A stretch of 64,000 nucleotides of DNA from Blastocatellia bacterium (GTDB lineage: Bacteria > Acidobacteriota > Blastocatellia > HR10 > J050). Shown here piece by piece: positions 44,292 to 53,547 of this stretch. How positions within the stretch are numbered: the stretch's first letter is position 1; every line of letters begins with the position of its first letter. The notes beneath the pieces are model-generated. The model had not been told where the DNA came from, did not search any database, and saw nothing but the letters and a program-made list of their open reading frames with translations. The position numbers and the translations under genes are program-made. The DNA lies in assembly GCA_026985075.1 (NCBI GenBank), contig JALSQX010000001.1, positions 34,025 to 98,024 on the forward strand. Reading direction: 5' to 3'.

Positions 44292-45961
44292 GGGTGCTCG
44301 ACTGGATCGTCTTCGTCGTTTACCTGGGCTATGTCATCTATCTCGGTGCTCGCAAAGGGAAAGGCAGTCGAGACACGCGCGATTACTTCCTCGCCAATCG
44401 TACGCTTCCCTGGTGGGCTATTGGCCTCTCGGTAATGGCCACGCAGGCCAGCGCCATCACGTTCATCGGCACGACCGGTCAGGCTTATGTCGATGGGATG
44501 CGCTTTGTGCAATTCTACTTCGGATTGCCCGTGGCCATGGTCATTCTCTGTGCCACGCTCGTGCCCTTCTTCTATCGCGCCAACGTGTATACGGCATATG
44601 AATATTTGGAACGGCGATTCGATGCTCGAACGCGGCTGCTGGCCAGCCTGCTCTTTCTCGTCTCGCGCGGCCTGGCGCTCGGCGTGGTCATCTACGCGCC
44701 TTCGGTGGTCCTCTCGCTCATCCTCGGGTGGGATATGAAACTGACCATCCTGGTGATGGCCGTGACAGCGACGACGTACACCGTCCTGGGAGGCATCCGA
44801 GCGGTCATCTGGACGGATGTCCAGCAAATGCTATTGATCTTCGTCGGCATGATTCTCTGTCTCCTCATCATGATCTGGGAACTGCCGGGCGATGTGACGG
44901 TGATTGATGCCCTGTATCTGGCGGGGACCACGGGGCGGTTGCGGGCGATTGATTTCTCCCTGGACGTGCACAATGAATTCACCTTCTGGTCCGGTCTCAT
45001 TGCCGGTTCCTTCCTCATGTTGTCATATTTCGGCTGCGATCAAAGCCAGGTACAGCGGTATCTGACCGGCCGGTCGCTCCGGGAGAGTCGCCTCTCGCTC
45101 ATCTTCAATGCATTTCTTAAGGTCCCCATGCAGTTTTTCATTCTGTTGATCGGCGTCATGCTGTTCGTCTTCTATCACTTCGAGAAACCTCCTTTGGCGT
45201 TTGACCAGCAGGGCGTTCAATACATCCAGACGAGCGCGTACCGTCAACAGTATCGCGCCTTGCATGTTGAATATGATCGGCTGTTCGAAGCGCGCCAGCG
45301 GGCGGCGCGCGCCTTCATTGCGGCTCGACGCGAGGGTGATCGAGAACGTCTGGCCGAGGCCACAGCGACTTATCAGGCGATGAACGCCCGTCTGGAGGAG
45401 ATTCGACGCCAAAGCGCGCAGCTCATCAGTCGAGCGAGTGGAAAGACCTATAACGACACCAACTACATCTTCCCCACCTTCGTCATCCGGTACGTTCCTC
45501 TGGGATTCGTCGGACTGATCATCTCGGCCATTTTCGCCGCCGCCATGTCCAGCATTGACTCGGAGTTGAACTCTCTGTCCACGGCCACGGTCATCGATAT
45601 CTATCGTCGTCACCTCAAGCCCCAGGCTGACGAGCATCATTATTTGCTCGTCTCGCGCATAGCGACGGCACTCTGGGGGGTGATCGCTGCTCTGTTCGCC
45701 CTCTACGCTGGTGCGCTCGGTTCGGTCATCGTCGCCGTCAACAAAATCGGCTCCTATTTCTATGGCTCGCTGCTCGGCGTGTTCGTCTTGGCCATTGGGG
45801 TCAAACGCGCTACCGGTCGTGGAGCATTCTGGGGGTTGCTGGCGGGCATGGCATCGGTTTATCTGGCCAGTCGCCTGACCGAGATCGCATTCCTCTGGTT
45901 CAATATCCTGGGATGTGGCGTCGTCGTGTTGGTCGGATATCTGTTGAGCTTGAAGCGGTGA
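44288..45961 (+). CDS. Sodium:solute symporter family transporter
   Basis: This protein of 557 residues has about 13-14 hydrophobic segments, the size and layout of SSS family symporters (PutP/SGLT fold). It begins DWIVFVVYLGYVIYLG, and the typical SSS lead-in RDYFLANRTLPWWAIGLSVMATQASAITF covers the first half of the core (quoted in part). The ATQASAITFIG segment is the sodium- and solute-binding helix 1. A soluble loop of about 110 residues in the middle (AFDQQGVQYIQTSAY to SQLISRASG) contains an Arg/Ala-rich helix. The solute cannot be identified. It is translationally coupled to the small membrane protein. Confidence 0.88.
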   Translation: MRVLDWIVFVVYLGYVIYLGARKGKGSRDTRDYFLANRTLPWWAIGLSVMATQASAITFIGTTGQAYVDGMRFVQFYFGLPVAMVILCATLVPFFYRANVYTAYEYLERRFDARTRLLASLLFLVSRGLALGVVIYAPSVVLSLILGWDMKLTILVMAVTATTYTVLGGIRAVIWTDVQQMLLIFVGMILCLLIMIWELPGDVTVIDALYLAGTTGRLRAIDFSLDVHNEFTFWSGLIAGSFLMLSYFGCDQSQVQRYLTGRSLRESRLSLIFNAFLKVPMQFFILLIGVMLFVFYHFEKPPLAFDQQGVQYIQTSAYRQQYRALHVEYDRLFEARQRAARAFIAARREGDRERLAEATATYQAMNARLEEIRRQSAQLISRASGKTYNDTNYIFPTFVIRYVPLGFVGLIISAIFAAAMSSIDSELNSLSTATVIDIYRRHLKPQADEHHYLLVSRIATALWGVIAALFALYAGALGSVIVAVNKIGSYFYGSLLGVFVLAIGVKRATGRGAFWGLLAGMASVYLASRLTEIAFLWFNILGCGVVVLVGYLLSLKR

Positions 45962-46003
45962 GCTTGTCGGGCACCGCTCTTCCGATGGCCCAGACCTCAC
46001 CCT

Positions 46004-48715
46004 TCACGGTTTGTTCCTGGTCGCCGGTAGGCTGATCAAGTTGGCGAACAGACGATACGCGCCCGGGACGCCGGCCGGGAGTTGCCTGAACCAGGCATAG
46101 GCCGTGTAGATGTAGAGTCCTTTGCCATATTCGGCTTCCAACCAGCCGCCGAGTTTAGGGGATTCTCCCGGATCATGACCCGAGAGGAGTGGCCGGTAAT
46201 GCGGGTCCCATTCGCTCCAGAAATAGAGGCCGCGCTCCTGAACCCAGCCTTCGAAATCGGCAGCGGTGATCTTATTCGGTCGGTTGAACACCGGGTGATC
46301 GGGGATCAGCATCTTCACCGGCGATTCCTCCACAGTGATGCGCTCATTGCCTCTCATGCTCGCCGGATAGGGCGCGTAGTCGGCTGGATTCCAGCTTCGT
46401 GCCGTGTTGTACTGAACGATGAACACGCCACCGTTCTTGACGTATTCCAGGAGTCGCTGATTGTGCGTCTTCAGGTCGTCGCGAAATACATAGGCGCGCA
46501 CGCCGGCGATGATGCAATCGAATCGACTCAGGTCGCCGAAGGCGAGATCATCTTCGTCGAGCAACTCGACGTGAACGCCGAGCTGCTTCAGTGCCTCCGG
46601 GATTTCATCTTGTGTGCCCAGAATGTAACCTATGTTCAGATCAGGGGCCACTTTCACGTCGAATAGTTCTACGCGACTCTCAGCCGGATGATAGAGATGG
46701 CGCGTCCAGATGCCCGGGTAGGAGATGACCTGGTACCAGGACGTGTATTCCCGACCATCGAGGCGAGCCACTGCTCGAACGCGCTGCTGTTGGTTGCTCA
46801 GCCCGCCAGGAATGGTGACGCGGAAAGCGAGCGTGGCGATCTCCGATTTGCGCGCACAGCGGAAAGAGGCCACCGAGGGCGTCACGCGCCACCCCGTGGG
46901 CACGTCCAGCTCGATGGTTCCTTCGGCCGGGCCGGGCACGTTACTGAGGATGGTGACGCGAAACTCGTGCACCTGGCGCTCGGGCGAGAGGGGGACGATG
47001 GCGATCTGGGGCTCGAGTTTGACCGACAGGGCGGGTACGACCTGCACGTCACGAAACTCGACGCCTCTCAGGCGATCGCGATGAACAGCGCGCGCCGGTT
47101 CGGTGATCTCAAAGTCGACGCCGAACGCGCGGCAGACGGCACGCGCGACGACTTCAGGTGGAGCAAACGGGAGCGTATGATATGTCTCCGAGCGCAGCTC
47201 GTAGCGATTCTCTCGCCAGGATCGACGAAACCAATAAGGTTGCGTGAACGGCGCATCATCGGCCACGCGCACGGAAAAATGCATCACTGTCTGATCGCCA
47301 CCCTTCAGTTGAGACACCCTGCCTGAAGAGCGGTTCACCGTCCAGTTAGGCGGGACCGTAAGGTGCACGTCCTCAAGATCGATGGGAACGGGGCCCCGGT
47401 TGTAGATGCCGACGGTGACGTCGAAGGTTTGACCGGGAATGACGGTTTCATCCTCGGCGCGCGCTTCCAGTTCGATGTTGAGCGCTTTTTGTGCGGCATT
47501 GAGAAAATCGCGCTCCTTATGCCGGAGCACGAAGAGGAGTTCATAGCGAGCGTCATCGCCCAGCGGACTGGCCTTCACGCTGCGGATGAGCTGCCGCAGT
47601 CGATTCAACCCCGCCAAGATGGACGGCGCCACCGCCTCAGGGTGATGAGGATCGAACGCGGCCAGCGCGGTCTCAACATGGTGCTGAATCTCGGCCAGCG
47701 CCGAGCGCAATGGAGACCAGCGGGCCGCTTCCTCGCCGGCTCGGGCGGCAATGCCCGTGATGCTGGTGTCGATCCCATCGAACAGGCTCGATTCGTGAGC
47801 GGACACGGGAATGACGTGATCGATGATGCTCAACGTCGCTTTCACCGATCCTTTCCGGGGGAGGATCGCGCCCAGCCCTTGTGAACGATGCTGACGATGA
47901 CCGGCCATGCCGATCTCGTGATAAGAGCGACCGAGGATGGGGTCCAATCGACCGACATCAATCATCACATTCCATGGCTCGGTCGAGCGACCGAAGAAAC
48001 GAAAATTATCCTGATAGAGTTTCTTCGCCTGCCAGGGGCGCAAACCGGCCGCCATCTGCTCCGGAAACCGATGCGGATCGGCGGCTGCACGATAGGCCCG
48101 ACGCGTCAGGATGCCCGCCGCCTGATGATGACCGTGTCGGTCGCGCGGCGTGCCGTAGAATCGCGAGATGATGATGTCCGGGCGCTCCTGGCGAATGACG
48201 CGGACGAAGTCGGCCAGGATCTCTTCCTCGCCCCATTTGGTCAACGTCTCTTCCGCCGTTTTCGAGTAGCCGAATTCGTAAGCTCGTGTGAACCGTTGTT
48301 CGACGCCCGTGTAGGCATCGGCAGCCAGTAATTCGCCGGTGCGGAGCAGGCCCATGGCTTCGTCCTTCTCCGGTCCGATGAGATTCTGTCCCCCTTCGCC
48401 GCGCGTGGTCGTCAGAAGAACGGTGCGCGCGTGGGCGCCCCGGCTCAAATAGGTCAGCAAACTACTGTCTTCATCATCTGGATGGGCCGTGGTATAGAGG
48501 ACGCTGGCCACGACCGGAAGTCGCTCCAGCGCCTGCAGGAGTCCGGTGATCCCTCGATCCAGATCGAGCGTCGTCGAGACCGAACGGGAAGGGAAGGAGA
48601 GCAACAGCCAGCAGAGACACAATCCCACCAACCATGGTGCTCTTCGAGCCCTGGCCCGAACGGTCCGATAGCGTCGTGGTCCATTGCTCTGCCGTTTCAT
48701 ATGAGGTACGCTCAT
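46004..48715 (-). CDS. PIG-L (LmbE-like) deacetylase, large multidomain
   Basis: This 903-residue protein has an N-terminal basic segment and a hydrophobic signal or anchor (APWLVGLCLCWLLLSF). A PIG-L domain follows, with the zinc motif TTAHPDDEDSSLLTYLSRGA (His-Pro-Asp-Asp, about residues 76-90) and RHGHHQAAGILT. About 400 residues of beta-rich sequence come next, then a C-terminal part (FDCIIAGVRAYVFRDDL, NGGVFIVQYNTARSWN) resembling a class I glutamine-amidotransferase-like (ThuA/DUF) fold. PIG-L enzymes remove N-acetyl groups from GlcNAc derivatives. Long fusions of this kind are usually periplasmic or surface located. The start may be ATG 48715 or 48700. Confidence 0.8.
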   Translation of the reverse strand: MSVPHMKRQSNGPRRYRTVRARARRAPWLVGLCLCWLLLSFPSRSVSTTLDLDRGITGLLQALERLPVVASVLYTTAHPDDEDSSLLTYLSRGAHARTVLLTTTRGEGGQNLIGPEKDEAMGLLRTGELLAADAYTGVEQRFTRAYEFGYSKTAEETLTKWGEEEILADFVRVIRQERPDIIISRFYGTPRDRHGHHQAAGILTRRAYRAAADPHRFPEQMAAGLRPWQAKKLYQDNFRFFGRSTEPWNVMIDVGRLDPILGRSYHEIGMAGHRQHRSQGLGAILPRKGSVKATLSIIDHVIPVSAHESSLFDGIDTSITGIAARAGEEAARWSPLRSALAEIQHHVETALAAFDPHHPEAVAPSILAGLNRLRQLIRSVKASPLGDDARYELLFVLRHKERDFLNAAQKALNIELEARAEDETVIPGQTFDVTVGIYNRGPVPIDLEDVHLTVPPNWTVNRSSGRVSQLKGGDQTVMHFSVRVADDAPFTQPYWFRRSWRENRYELRSETYHTLPFAPPEVVARAVCRAFGVDFEITEPARAVHRDRLRGVEFRDVQVVPALSVKLEPQIAIVPLSPERQVHEFRVTILSNVPGPAEGTIELDVPTGWRVTPSVASFRCARKSEIATLAFRVTIPGGLSNQQQRVRAVARLDGREYTSWYQVISYPGIWTRHLYHPAESRVELFDVKVAPDLNIGYILGTQDEIPEALKQLGVHVELLDEDDLAFGDLSRFDCIIAGVRAYVFRDDLKTHNQRLLEYVKNGGVFIVQYNTARSWNPADYAPYPASMRGNERITVEESPVKMLIPDHPVFNRPNKITAADFEGWVQERGLYFWSEWDPHYRPLLSGHDPGESPKLGGWLEAEYGKGLYIYTAYAWFRQLPAGVPGAYRLFANLISLPATRNKP

Positions 48716-48736
48716 GGGTGCTTTTTCTCGCCCTTG

Positions 48737-48764
48737 ATTCTAAGCCTGCTGAGAGCCATGTCAA
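48737..48764 (-). promoter_or_regulatory. Promoter of the PIG-L gene
   Basis: On the minus strand TTGACA (48759-48764) and TAGAAT (48737-48742) are spaced by 16 bp, about 22 nt before ATG 48715. This is a near-consensus sigma70 promoter. Confidence 0.55.
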
Positions 48765-48826
48765 GCGCTGGCGGCAGTGACCATTGTCAAAATTTGTAAA
48801 CGTCTTAAGCGGACTGGACGTCGGCC

Positions 48827-48854
48827 TTGAAAGTGTCGTATGGTCCATTACCAT
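48827..48854 (+). promoter_or_regulatory. Candidate promoter of the MFS gene
   Basis: TTGAAA (48827-48832) and TACCAT (48849-48854) are spaced by 16 bp. ATG 48864 lies 9 nt past the -10 box, which would give a leaderless message. The upstream ATG 48840 would fall inside the promoter. Confidence 0.4.
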
Positions 48855-48863
48855 TTTCGGATC

Positions 48864-50051
48864 ATGGGGCGTCGGAATCTGTTCTATCTGTTTGGGGCTA
48901 CCTTTTTCTCGTATACCACGCTGTGTATGCTCATTCCCACGTTCCCCGCTTACGTCCTGGATCTGGGCGGTAACCCGGCACAGATTGGCATGACCTGGGG
49001 GGCGTTCACGGCGGGCATTTTGACGTTTCGGCCCATCGTCGGTCGGTGGACGGACCGGAAAGGTCGCCGATGGGTCGCTATTCTGGGCACGTTCATCTTT
49101 TTCTTGGCCCCGCTTCTTTACGCCGCATTCCCGTCGATCTCGGTGCTCTATCTCATCCGCTTCTTTCACGGCATCGGATCGGCGGCATTCACCACTGCTT
49201 CGGTCACGTTGGTGACTGACTGCACGACGGTGGAGAATCGGGGACATACACTGGGGTTAATGGGAGCGGCGAACAATCTTGGCTTCGCCATCGGTCCCTG
49301 GCTGGGGAGTCAATTGGTGAGCGCGGGCAGTTACGAGATGATGTTCGTGACCGCCGCCGGATTGGCTCTGGTCAGCTTGCTCGCCGCGTGGCCGATTCGC
49401 GAACTCGTCCGTCCCCTGTCATCTCACAGAGCGGTCAGTTATCCGCGCGCTGTACTCCGTCGGGGCGTGCTCTTCCCCTCGTCGTTGTTGCTCGTAGCGG
49501 CCATCATTCATACCAGCATCATGACCTTCCTGCCCGTCTTTCTGGATGAGCGAGAGCTCATCCGCTCCGGGCCGTATTTTCTCACGCTGGGATTGACGAT
49601 GCTGACGGTGAGGGTTTTCGCCGGACCGCTGTTGAATGCCCGCGCTCATCGATTGGTCATTGCATTGTCCTTGCTCGGGATGATGACGGCCATTTTGATC
49701 ATTGTGCGCACCGTTGATCCTCGATGGTTGCTCATGACGGCCGCCTTGTATGGCGTGGGATTCGCCACCATTCGACCGGTGCTCACTGCTTTCCTGGCGC
49801 GCCATACGCCGGTCAATCTGCGAGGGACGGTATTTTCGTTTTACGAAGGCTCCTATGATCTGGGGATGTCCCTCTCCGGCGTGTTGCTGGGGTTAGTGGC
49901 CAACAGCTTCGATCTCGTCGCCATGTTCTATGTCGTCATCGCCGTCGGGCTCATCGGTCAACTCATCTCCATAGGATTGACGGATGAGGGCGTCCAGGAG
50001 CCCGTCGAACCGGCCGTCATCCTACAAGAAGAACAGAGCATGCGTCAGTAG
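48864..50051 (+). CDS. Major facilitator superfamily transporter
   Basis: This protein of about 395 residues has 12 hydrophobic segments. It opens RNLFYLFGATFFSYTTLCML and then IPTFPAYVLDLGG. The MFS signature between helices 2 and 3 is GRWTDRKGRRWVAILG (D-R-K-G-R-R). FHGIGSAAFTTASVTLVTD and RGHTLGLMGAANNLGFAIGP are the helix 4-5 motifs of drug:H+ antiporters. The C-terminus ends in a short acidic tail. Likely an exporter, of unknown substrate. The start at 48864 follows the promoter; ATG 48840 would add 8 residues. It is divergently arranged with the PIG-L gene. Confidence 0.87.
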   Translation: MGRRNLFYLFGATFFSYTTLCMLIPTFPAYVLDLGGNPAQIGMTWGAFTAGILTFRPIVGRWTDRKGRRWVAILGTFIFFLAPLLYAAFPSISVLYLIRFFHGIGSAAFTTASVTLVTDCTTVENRGHTLGLMGAANNLGFAIGPWLGSQLVSAGSYEMMFVTAAGLALVSLLAAWPIRELVRPLSSHRAVSYPRAVLRRGVLFPSSLLLVAAIIHTSIMTFLPVFLDERELIRSGPYFLTLGLTMLTVRVFAGPLLNARAHRLVIALSLLGMMTAILIIVRTVDPRWLLMTAALYGVGFATIRPVLTAFLARHTPVNLRGTVFSFYEGSYDLGMSLSGVLLGLVANSFDLVAMFYVVIAVGLIGQLISIGLTDEGVQEPVEPAVILQEEQSMRQ

Positions 50052-50088
50052 GAGACAGGGCCGAGGAGTAACGAGCGCCGCTCGGCCT

Positions 50089-50550
50089 TCAAACGATCAA
50101 CTCTGGTGCCATGACCCATATGACCGTCCACGACGTTCCCTCGCGCTCCAGGCAGACCATGCCGCCAGCGGCGAAGTGGACGAGCGGCCGGTCAGGATTC
50201 TCGATGAGTAACGCGCTGACCAGACGAGCGAGGAACGGCAGATGTCCGACCAGCATGAGCGAGCGCGTCTCATGATGAATGGCCTCGGCCGTGGGACGCA
50301 CATCGTCGTTGGGCGCCAGACCGGGGACGACGATAGTGCCTTCGGACGGCGAGAGGCGATCGGCCAGGATCTCGGCCGTTTGTTGAGCGCGCCGCTTGCC
50401 ACTATGCCAGATTTGATCCACATGAAGGCCAACGCGAGCCGCCCAATCGGCCATCCGCTGGATGTCTTTCTGACCCTGCTCGGTCAACGAGCGCTCCGGA
50501 TCCTCCTGGGCTGATTTCGCTTCGCCATGGCGAACAAGATACAATCTCAT
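50089..50550 (-). CDS. sixA: Phosphohistidine phosphatase SixA
   Basis: This 153-residue histidine phosphatase of the SixA group has the N-terminal RLYLVRHGEAKSAQEDPERS (catalytic RHG). QIWHSGKRRAQQTAEILADR and LMLVGHLPFLARLVSALL (GH) supply the remaining active-site residues. SixA proteins remove phosphate from histidine phosphotransfer proteins or NPr. ATG 50550 has GGGGAGAG upstream on the minus strand and a good promoter 20 nt before, so longer readings to 50949 are not used. Confidence 0.88.
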   Translation of the reverse strand: MRLYLVRHGEAKSAQEDPERSLTEQGQKDIQRMADWAARVGLHVDQIWHSGKRRAQQTAEILADRLSPSEGTIVVPGLAPNDDVRPTAEAIHHETRSLMLVGHLPFLARLVSALLIENPDRPLVHFAAGGMVCLEREGTSWTVIWVMAPELIV

Positions 50551-50568
50551 AGGCTCTCCCCGGTCAGA

Positions 50569-50597
50569 ATCATACATCTGGTCTATCAACCGGTCAA
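50569..50597 (-). promoter_or_regulatory. Promoter of sixA
   Basis: On the minus strand TTGACC (50592-50597) and TATGAT (50569-50574) are spaced by 17 bp, 18 nt before ATG 50550. Confidence 0.55.
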
Positions 50598-50880
50598 TCG
50601 ATCCCTGGAGATGATGTCGTCCTCTCGGGGCTCGCGAGCATCGTGATCCCATTTCCTGGCGTGTGCCCTGAGCGGTTTCATGGCGCCCCTTCAGAGTAAT
50701 CGGCGTGTGATTGGCGCATCTTTCGGTCGCCCATAGCCAGGTACGATCGCCGAACGTAGGCCATCCGGGTACGGTTGGCGCTCTTCCCCTGAGCCGTTCC
50801 TTTCGCATTTGCCGCTGGCTTGTCGGCGGGGCATGGGCTATCCTTGCATTCCTCATGGAGTTGGATAAGGAGATCGACGA
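50598..50880. other. Short gap before the GDT1-like gene
   Basis: No gene or strong repeat seen over about 280 bases. An AAGGAGATCGACGA ribosome-binding region ends it. Confidence 0.4.
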
Positions 50881-51153
50881 ATGGATTGGAAAGTCTTGCT
50901 CTCGACATTCGGACTCATATTCATGGCCGAGATGGGTGACAAAACGCAACTGGCAGCCATCACCATGGTGGCCAAGACCAAAGCGCCCTGGGCTGTTTTC
51001 ATCGGTGCCTCACTGGCCATGACCATCGTCTCGTTCATCGGCGTGTTCGCCGGGATGATTCTCCTGCGTTATGTCCCAACCGAAGCGTTGGAGAAGGCCG
51101 CGGCCATCGCGTTCATCCTCATCGGCGTCTTGATGTTGTGGGGGAAATTGTGA
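50881..51153 (+). CDS. Half-size GDT1/TMEM165 (UPF0016) cation transporter
   Basis: This 90-residue protein has three hydrophobic segments and one copy of the UPF0016 signature: FMAEMGDKTQLAAITM (E-x-G-D-K-T, about residues 16-22). Full-length GDT1/MneA proteins have two such halves in inverted orientation. One-copy versions exist in bacteria and presumably work as dimers. Family members transport Mn2+ or Ca2+ with proton exchange across the membrane. A second half gene is not adjacent here. A strong AAGGAG ribosome-binding site precedes ATG 50881. Confidence 0.85.
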   Translation: MDWKVLLSTFGLIFMAEMGDKTQLAAITMVAKTKAPWAVFIGASLAMTIVSFIGVFAGMILLRYVPTEALEKAAAIAFILIGVLMLWGKL

Positions 51154-51295
51154 AGACTCGACGATGCCCGGCGTGAGGTGCGAGAGCATGTGTGCGGGCA
51201 GAGCGGTGAACCCATGAGGAGTGCGACGCTTCGGTCCGGTGCCGTGTTCTCGGCTTGAGAACCCTTGGCCTTCAGGCCGGTCGAGCGTCTCGGCG

Positions 51296-53446
51296 TCAAA
51301 TTCTTTTGTATTCCCCTCGTCGCCAGCGCTGGAGATCAGTCGCATATCGGCGGGAGAATCGCGATTCACTCGGGCCGCCGGGAAGGTTCGTCCATGATTC
51401 GTCGATGCTGAGATCGGTCACGAAGTGATAACAGGGACCGAAGCTCGTCGTTCGCCCGGCATATCGGAGTTTCGAGCCTTGATGGACGGTGGCTCGCCCG
51501 CCGGGCAAAGGGTGAGGGCCGATGTCGAATCCGAGGAACCGCGGCAATCGTCCACCGAAGAAGATGTTCTGAAAGACGATAGCATTCGTCCGACCCCAGG
51601 GTTCGATCGGCTGATCGAGGCCCGCGCGCACACCTTGGGCCAGAATCTCATCGCGGCGTTCGGCGGGAAGCCAGAGAGAATCCTCTCGGCACAACACGTC
51701 ATCGAAGAAACCGAACAACAGGACGAGCAGCGGCGTTTCATCGATCAGGTACTGCATCCACGCTCGTCCCAGTCCACCTTCGCCGAATACCTCGATGAGC
51801 ACCGCTCGATAAATATGCTCAAAGAGAGTGGCCGCTTTGGACTCCGGCGTATATCGCAGATCCCAGGACTCCAGCATCTCCCGTTCCGGCCCCGGCGGCA
51901 CGTGAGGCAACAGGAGCGGCAACAACCGGCGCGCCTGCGGCGAGAGCACATCGTACTGGAAGGCCTGGACCTCGTTGAGCGTGAGCGATGGTTTGGAGTT
52001 GAGCAGTTCTTCAATGCGGTCACGCCGGTATTTGGGTTGTGGGATGGTGGCCAGCCGCGGTCCATCCGGATGCTGACGACCTTCGTTGGCCGTGGCGATG
52101 AACCCTTCCTGAGGGTCGAGCAGGGAAGGGACTTCCCGGGCTGAATCGAGCCATCCTCGCCAATCGTTAGCTGCGTCCCATCCGGCCACCGGCGCCAATC
52201 CGCTCCACCCATCGCGCCGTCGAGGTACGCGGCCAATCAGTTGATAGCCGATGTGACCTTCCCGGTCGGCCAACACCATGTGGAGAGTCGGGATGTCCGC
52301 CGACCGGATCACGCCCAACGCTTCGGAGACCGTCCGGCAGTGAATCAACTCGGCGAACGCTTTGATCGTTCCCAATCCTCCGTCACCGAAGCCACACCAA
52401 TTCCAACAAAGATAATCGCCCTCCTGGGTGGGATCGCCCTCCAGGATGCCGTGATCATTCTCGTAGACGATGAATTCGGTCATGGGGTGTTTCTTGCGCA
52501 AGATCCGCTCCAGACGTTGACGGAATGGCATCCACTTCTCCTCGCGCCAATAATAACCGCGGCGACAGCGCTCCACAAAGAAATCCGAGGTATCGGCGAA
52601 GCTATAGGTGATGCCCCAGGCCAGGAAGGGCGTGCGACCGATGACGATGCCGGGCGCGCCCGGGGTGGTGGCGCCATGAACCCAATGGTCATCGACCTGA
52701 AGATGCACTTCATACATGATCGCCGGCAGGCGATTCACCTCCAGATGGGGATCATTGCACAGGATGGGCATGCCGGTGTGCGTCTTGGTACCGGAGACGA
52801 CCCAGTTATTGCTGGCCGCCAGATGGGGGATGCCGATTGTCGGGTGCGTCGCACCAGGAAAGAGTGGTGGCGTCGTTCGCACGTTTCGGATGAGAGCGAC
52901 ATCCAGATGGTCGAGTGCTGGGAGCAATTCCCGCAATTTATTCTCATCGGCGCCTCGACGGACGGCCTCGATGACGAACAGTTCGCCCATCCGCTGCGCT
53001 TCGGCCAAGCCCGAGAAGGCGAGCAGTTTGATGAGCAACAATACATCATGAGGCTGAAATGGCTCGGGACGATATCCCCTGAGTCGTAACACCCACGGCG
53101 GGCGCGCTGCCCAAGCCGCATTCACGCCCTGACAATAAGCTTCGACCTGGCGTCGCGATCGCGCGTCGAGCGCATCAATATGCGCTCGGGCGTCGCGCGC
53201 CAGTCCCAGTCGGCGGAAGTACACGTCGAGATCGAAAAGCTCGGGTTCGTCGGCGAACTTCTCGCAGAGACGCCCTTGGCCGAGAAGGCGCATGAGCCCA
53301 ATCTGCCCACCTCGATCGCGCCCGTGCAGCCAGCCGAGCGCATAGAAGGCATCTTCCCATGAGCACGCCTCGATGTGAGGGACGCCCTCGGAGGTCCGCC
53401 GGATGGTCACTGAGTCGTGGAGTCCTCTCAAGCGTTTCGCGCGCAT
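51296..53446 (-). CDS. Penicillin-acylase family Ntn hydrolase
   Basis: This 716-residue protein of the penicillin amidase family (S45) is made as one chain and autocleaved. The large-subunit part has VTIRRTSEGVPHIEACSWEDAFYALGWLHGRDR in sequence form typical of the family (quoted in two parts: VTIRRTSEGVPHIEAC and ALGWLHGRDR). The processing site and nucleophile is LAASNNWVVSGTKTHTG, with Ser at about residue 212 starting the beta chain. GMPILCNDPHLEVNRLP and the beta-chain oxyanion residues follow. I see no signal peptide, whereas periplasmic acylases usually have one. Substrates of the family include penicillins and N-acyl homoserine lactones; this enzyme's substrate is unknown. Confidence 0.87.
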   Translation of the reverse strand: MRAKRLRGLHDSVTIRRTSEGVPHIEACSWEDAFYALGWLHGRDRGGQIGLMRLLGQGRLCEKFADEPELFDLDVYFRRLGLARDARAHIDALDARSRRQVEAYCQGVNAAWAARPPWVLRLRGYRPEPFQPHDVLLLIKLLAFSGLAEAQRMGELFVIEAVRRGADENKLRELLPALDHLDVALIRNVRTTPPLFPGATHPTIGIPHLAASNNWVVSGTKTHTGMPILCNDPHLEVNRLPAIMYEVHLQVDDHWVHGATTPGAPGIVIGRTPFLAWGITYSFADTSDFFVERCRRGYYWREEKWMPFRQRLERILRKKHPMTEFIVYENDHGILEGDPTQEGDYLCWNWCGFGDGGLGTIKAFAELIHCRTVSEALGVIRSADIPTLHMVLADREGHIGYQLIGRVPRRRDGWSGLAPVAGWDAANDWRGWLDSAREVPSLLDPQEGFIATANEGRQHPDGPRLATIPQPKYRRDRIEELLNSKPSLTLNEVQAFQYDVLSPQARRLLPLLLPHVPPGPEREMLESWDLRYTPESKAATLFEHIYRAVLIEVFGEGGLGRAWMQYLIDETPLLVLLFGFFDDVLCREDSLWLPAERRDEILAQGVRAGLDQPIEPWGRTNAIVFQNIFFGGRLPRFLGFDIGPHPLPGGRATVHQGSKLRYAGRTTSFGPCYHFVTDLSIDESWTNLPGGPSESRFSRRYATDLQRWRRGEYKRI

Positions 53447-53547
53447 GGTCTCAGCTCCGTTTCTCTTGTGCTGTCACCATCGGCGCGCGCCTGAGGCGGC
53501 GTCCTGATCACTCATCGCCGGTTTCGCCCGGACGCTTTGGATGCGGC

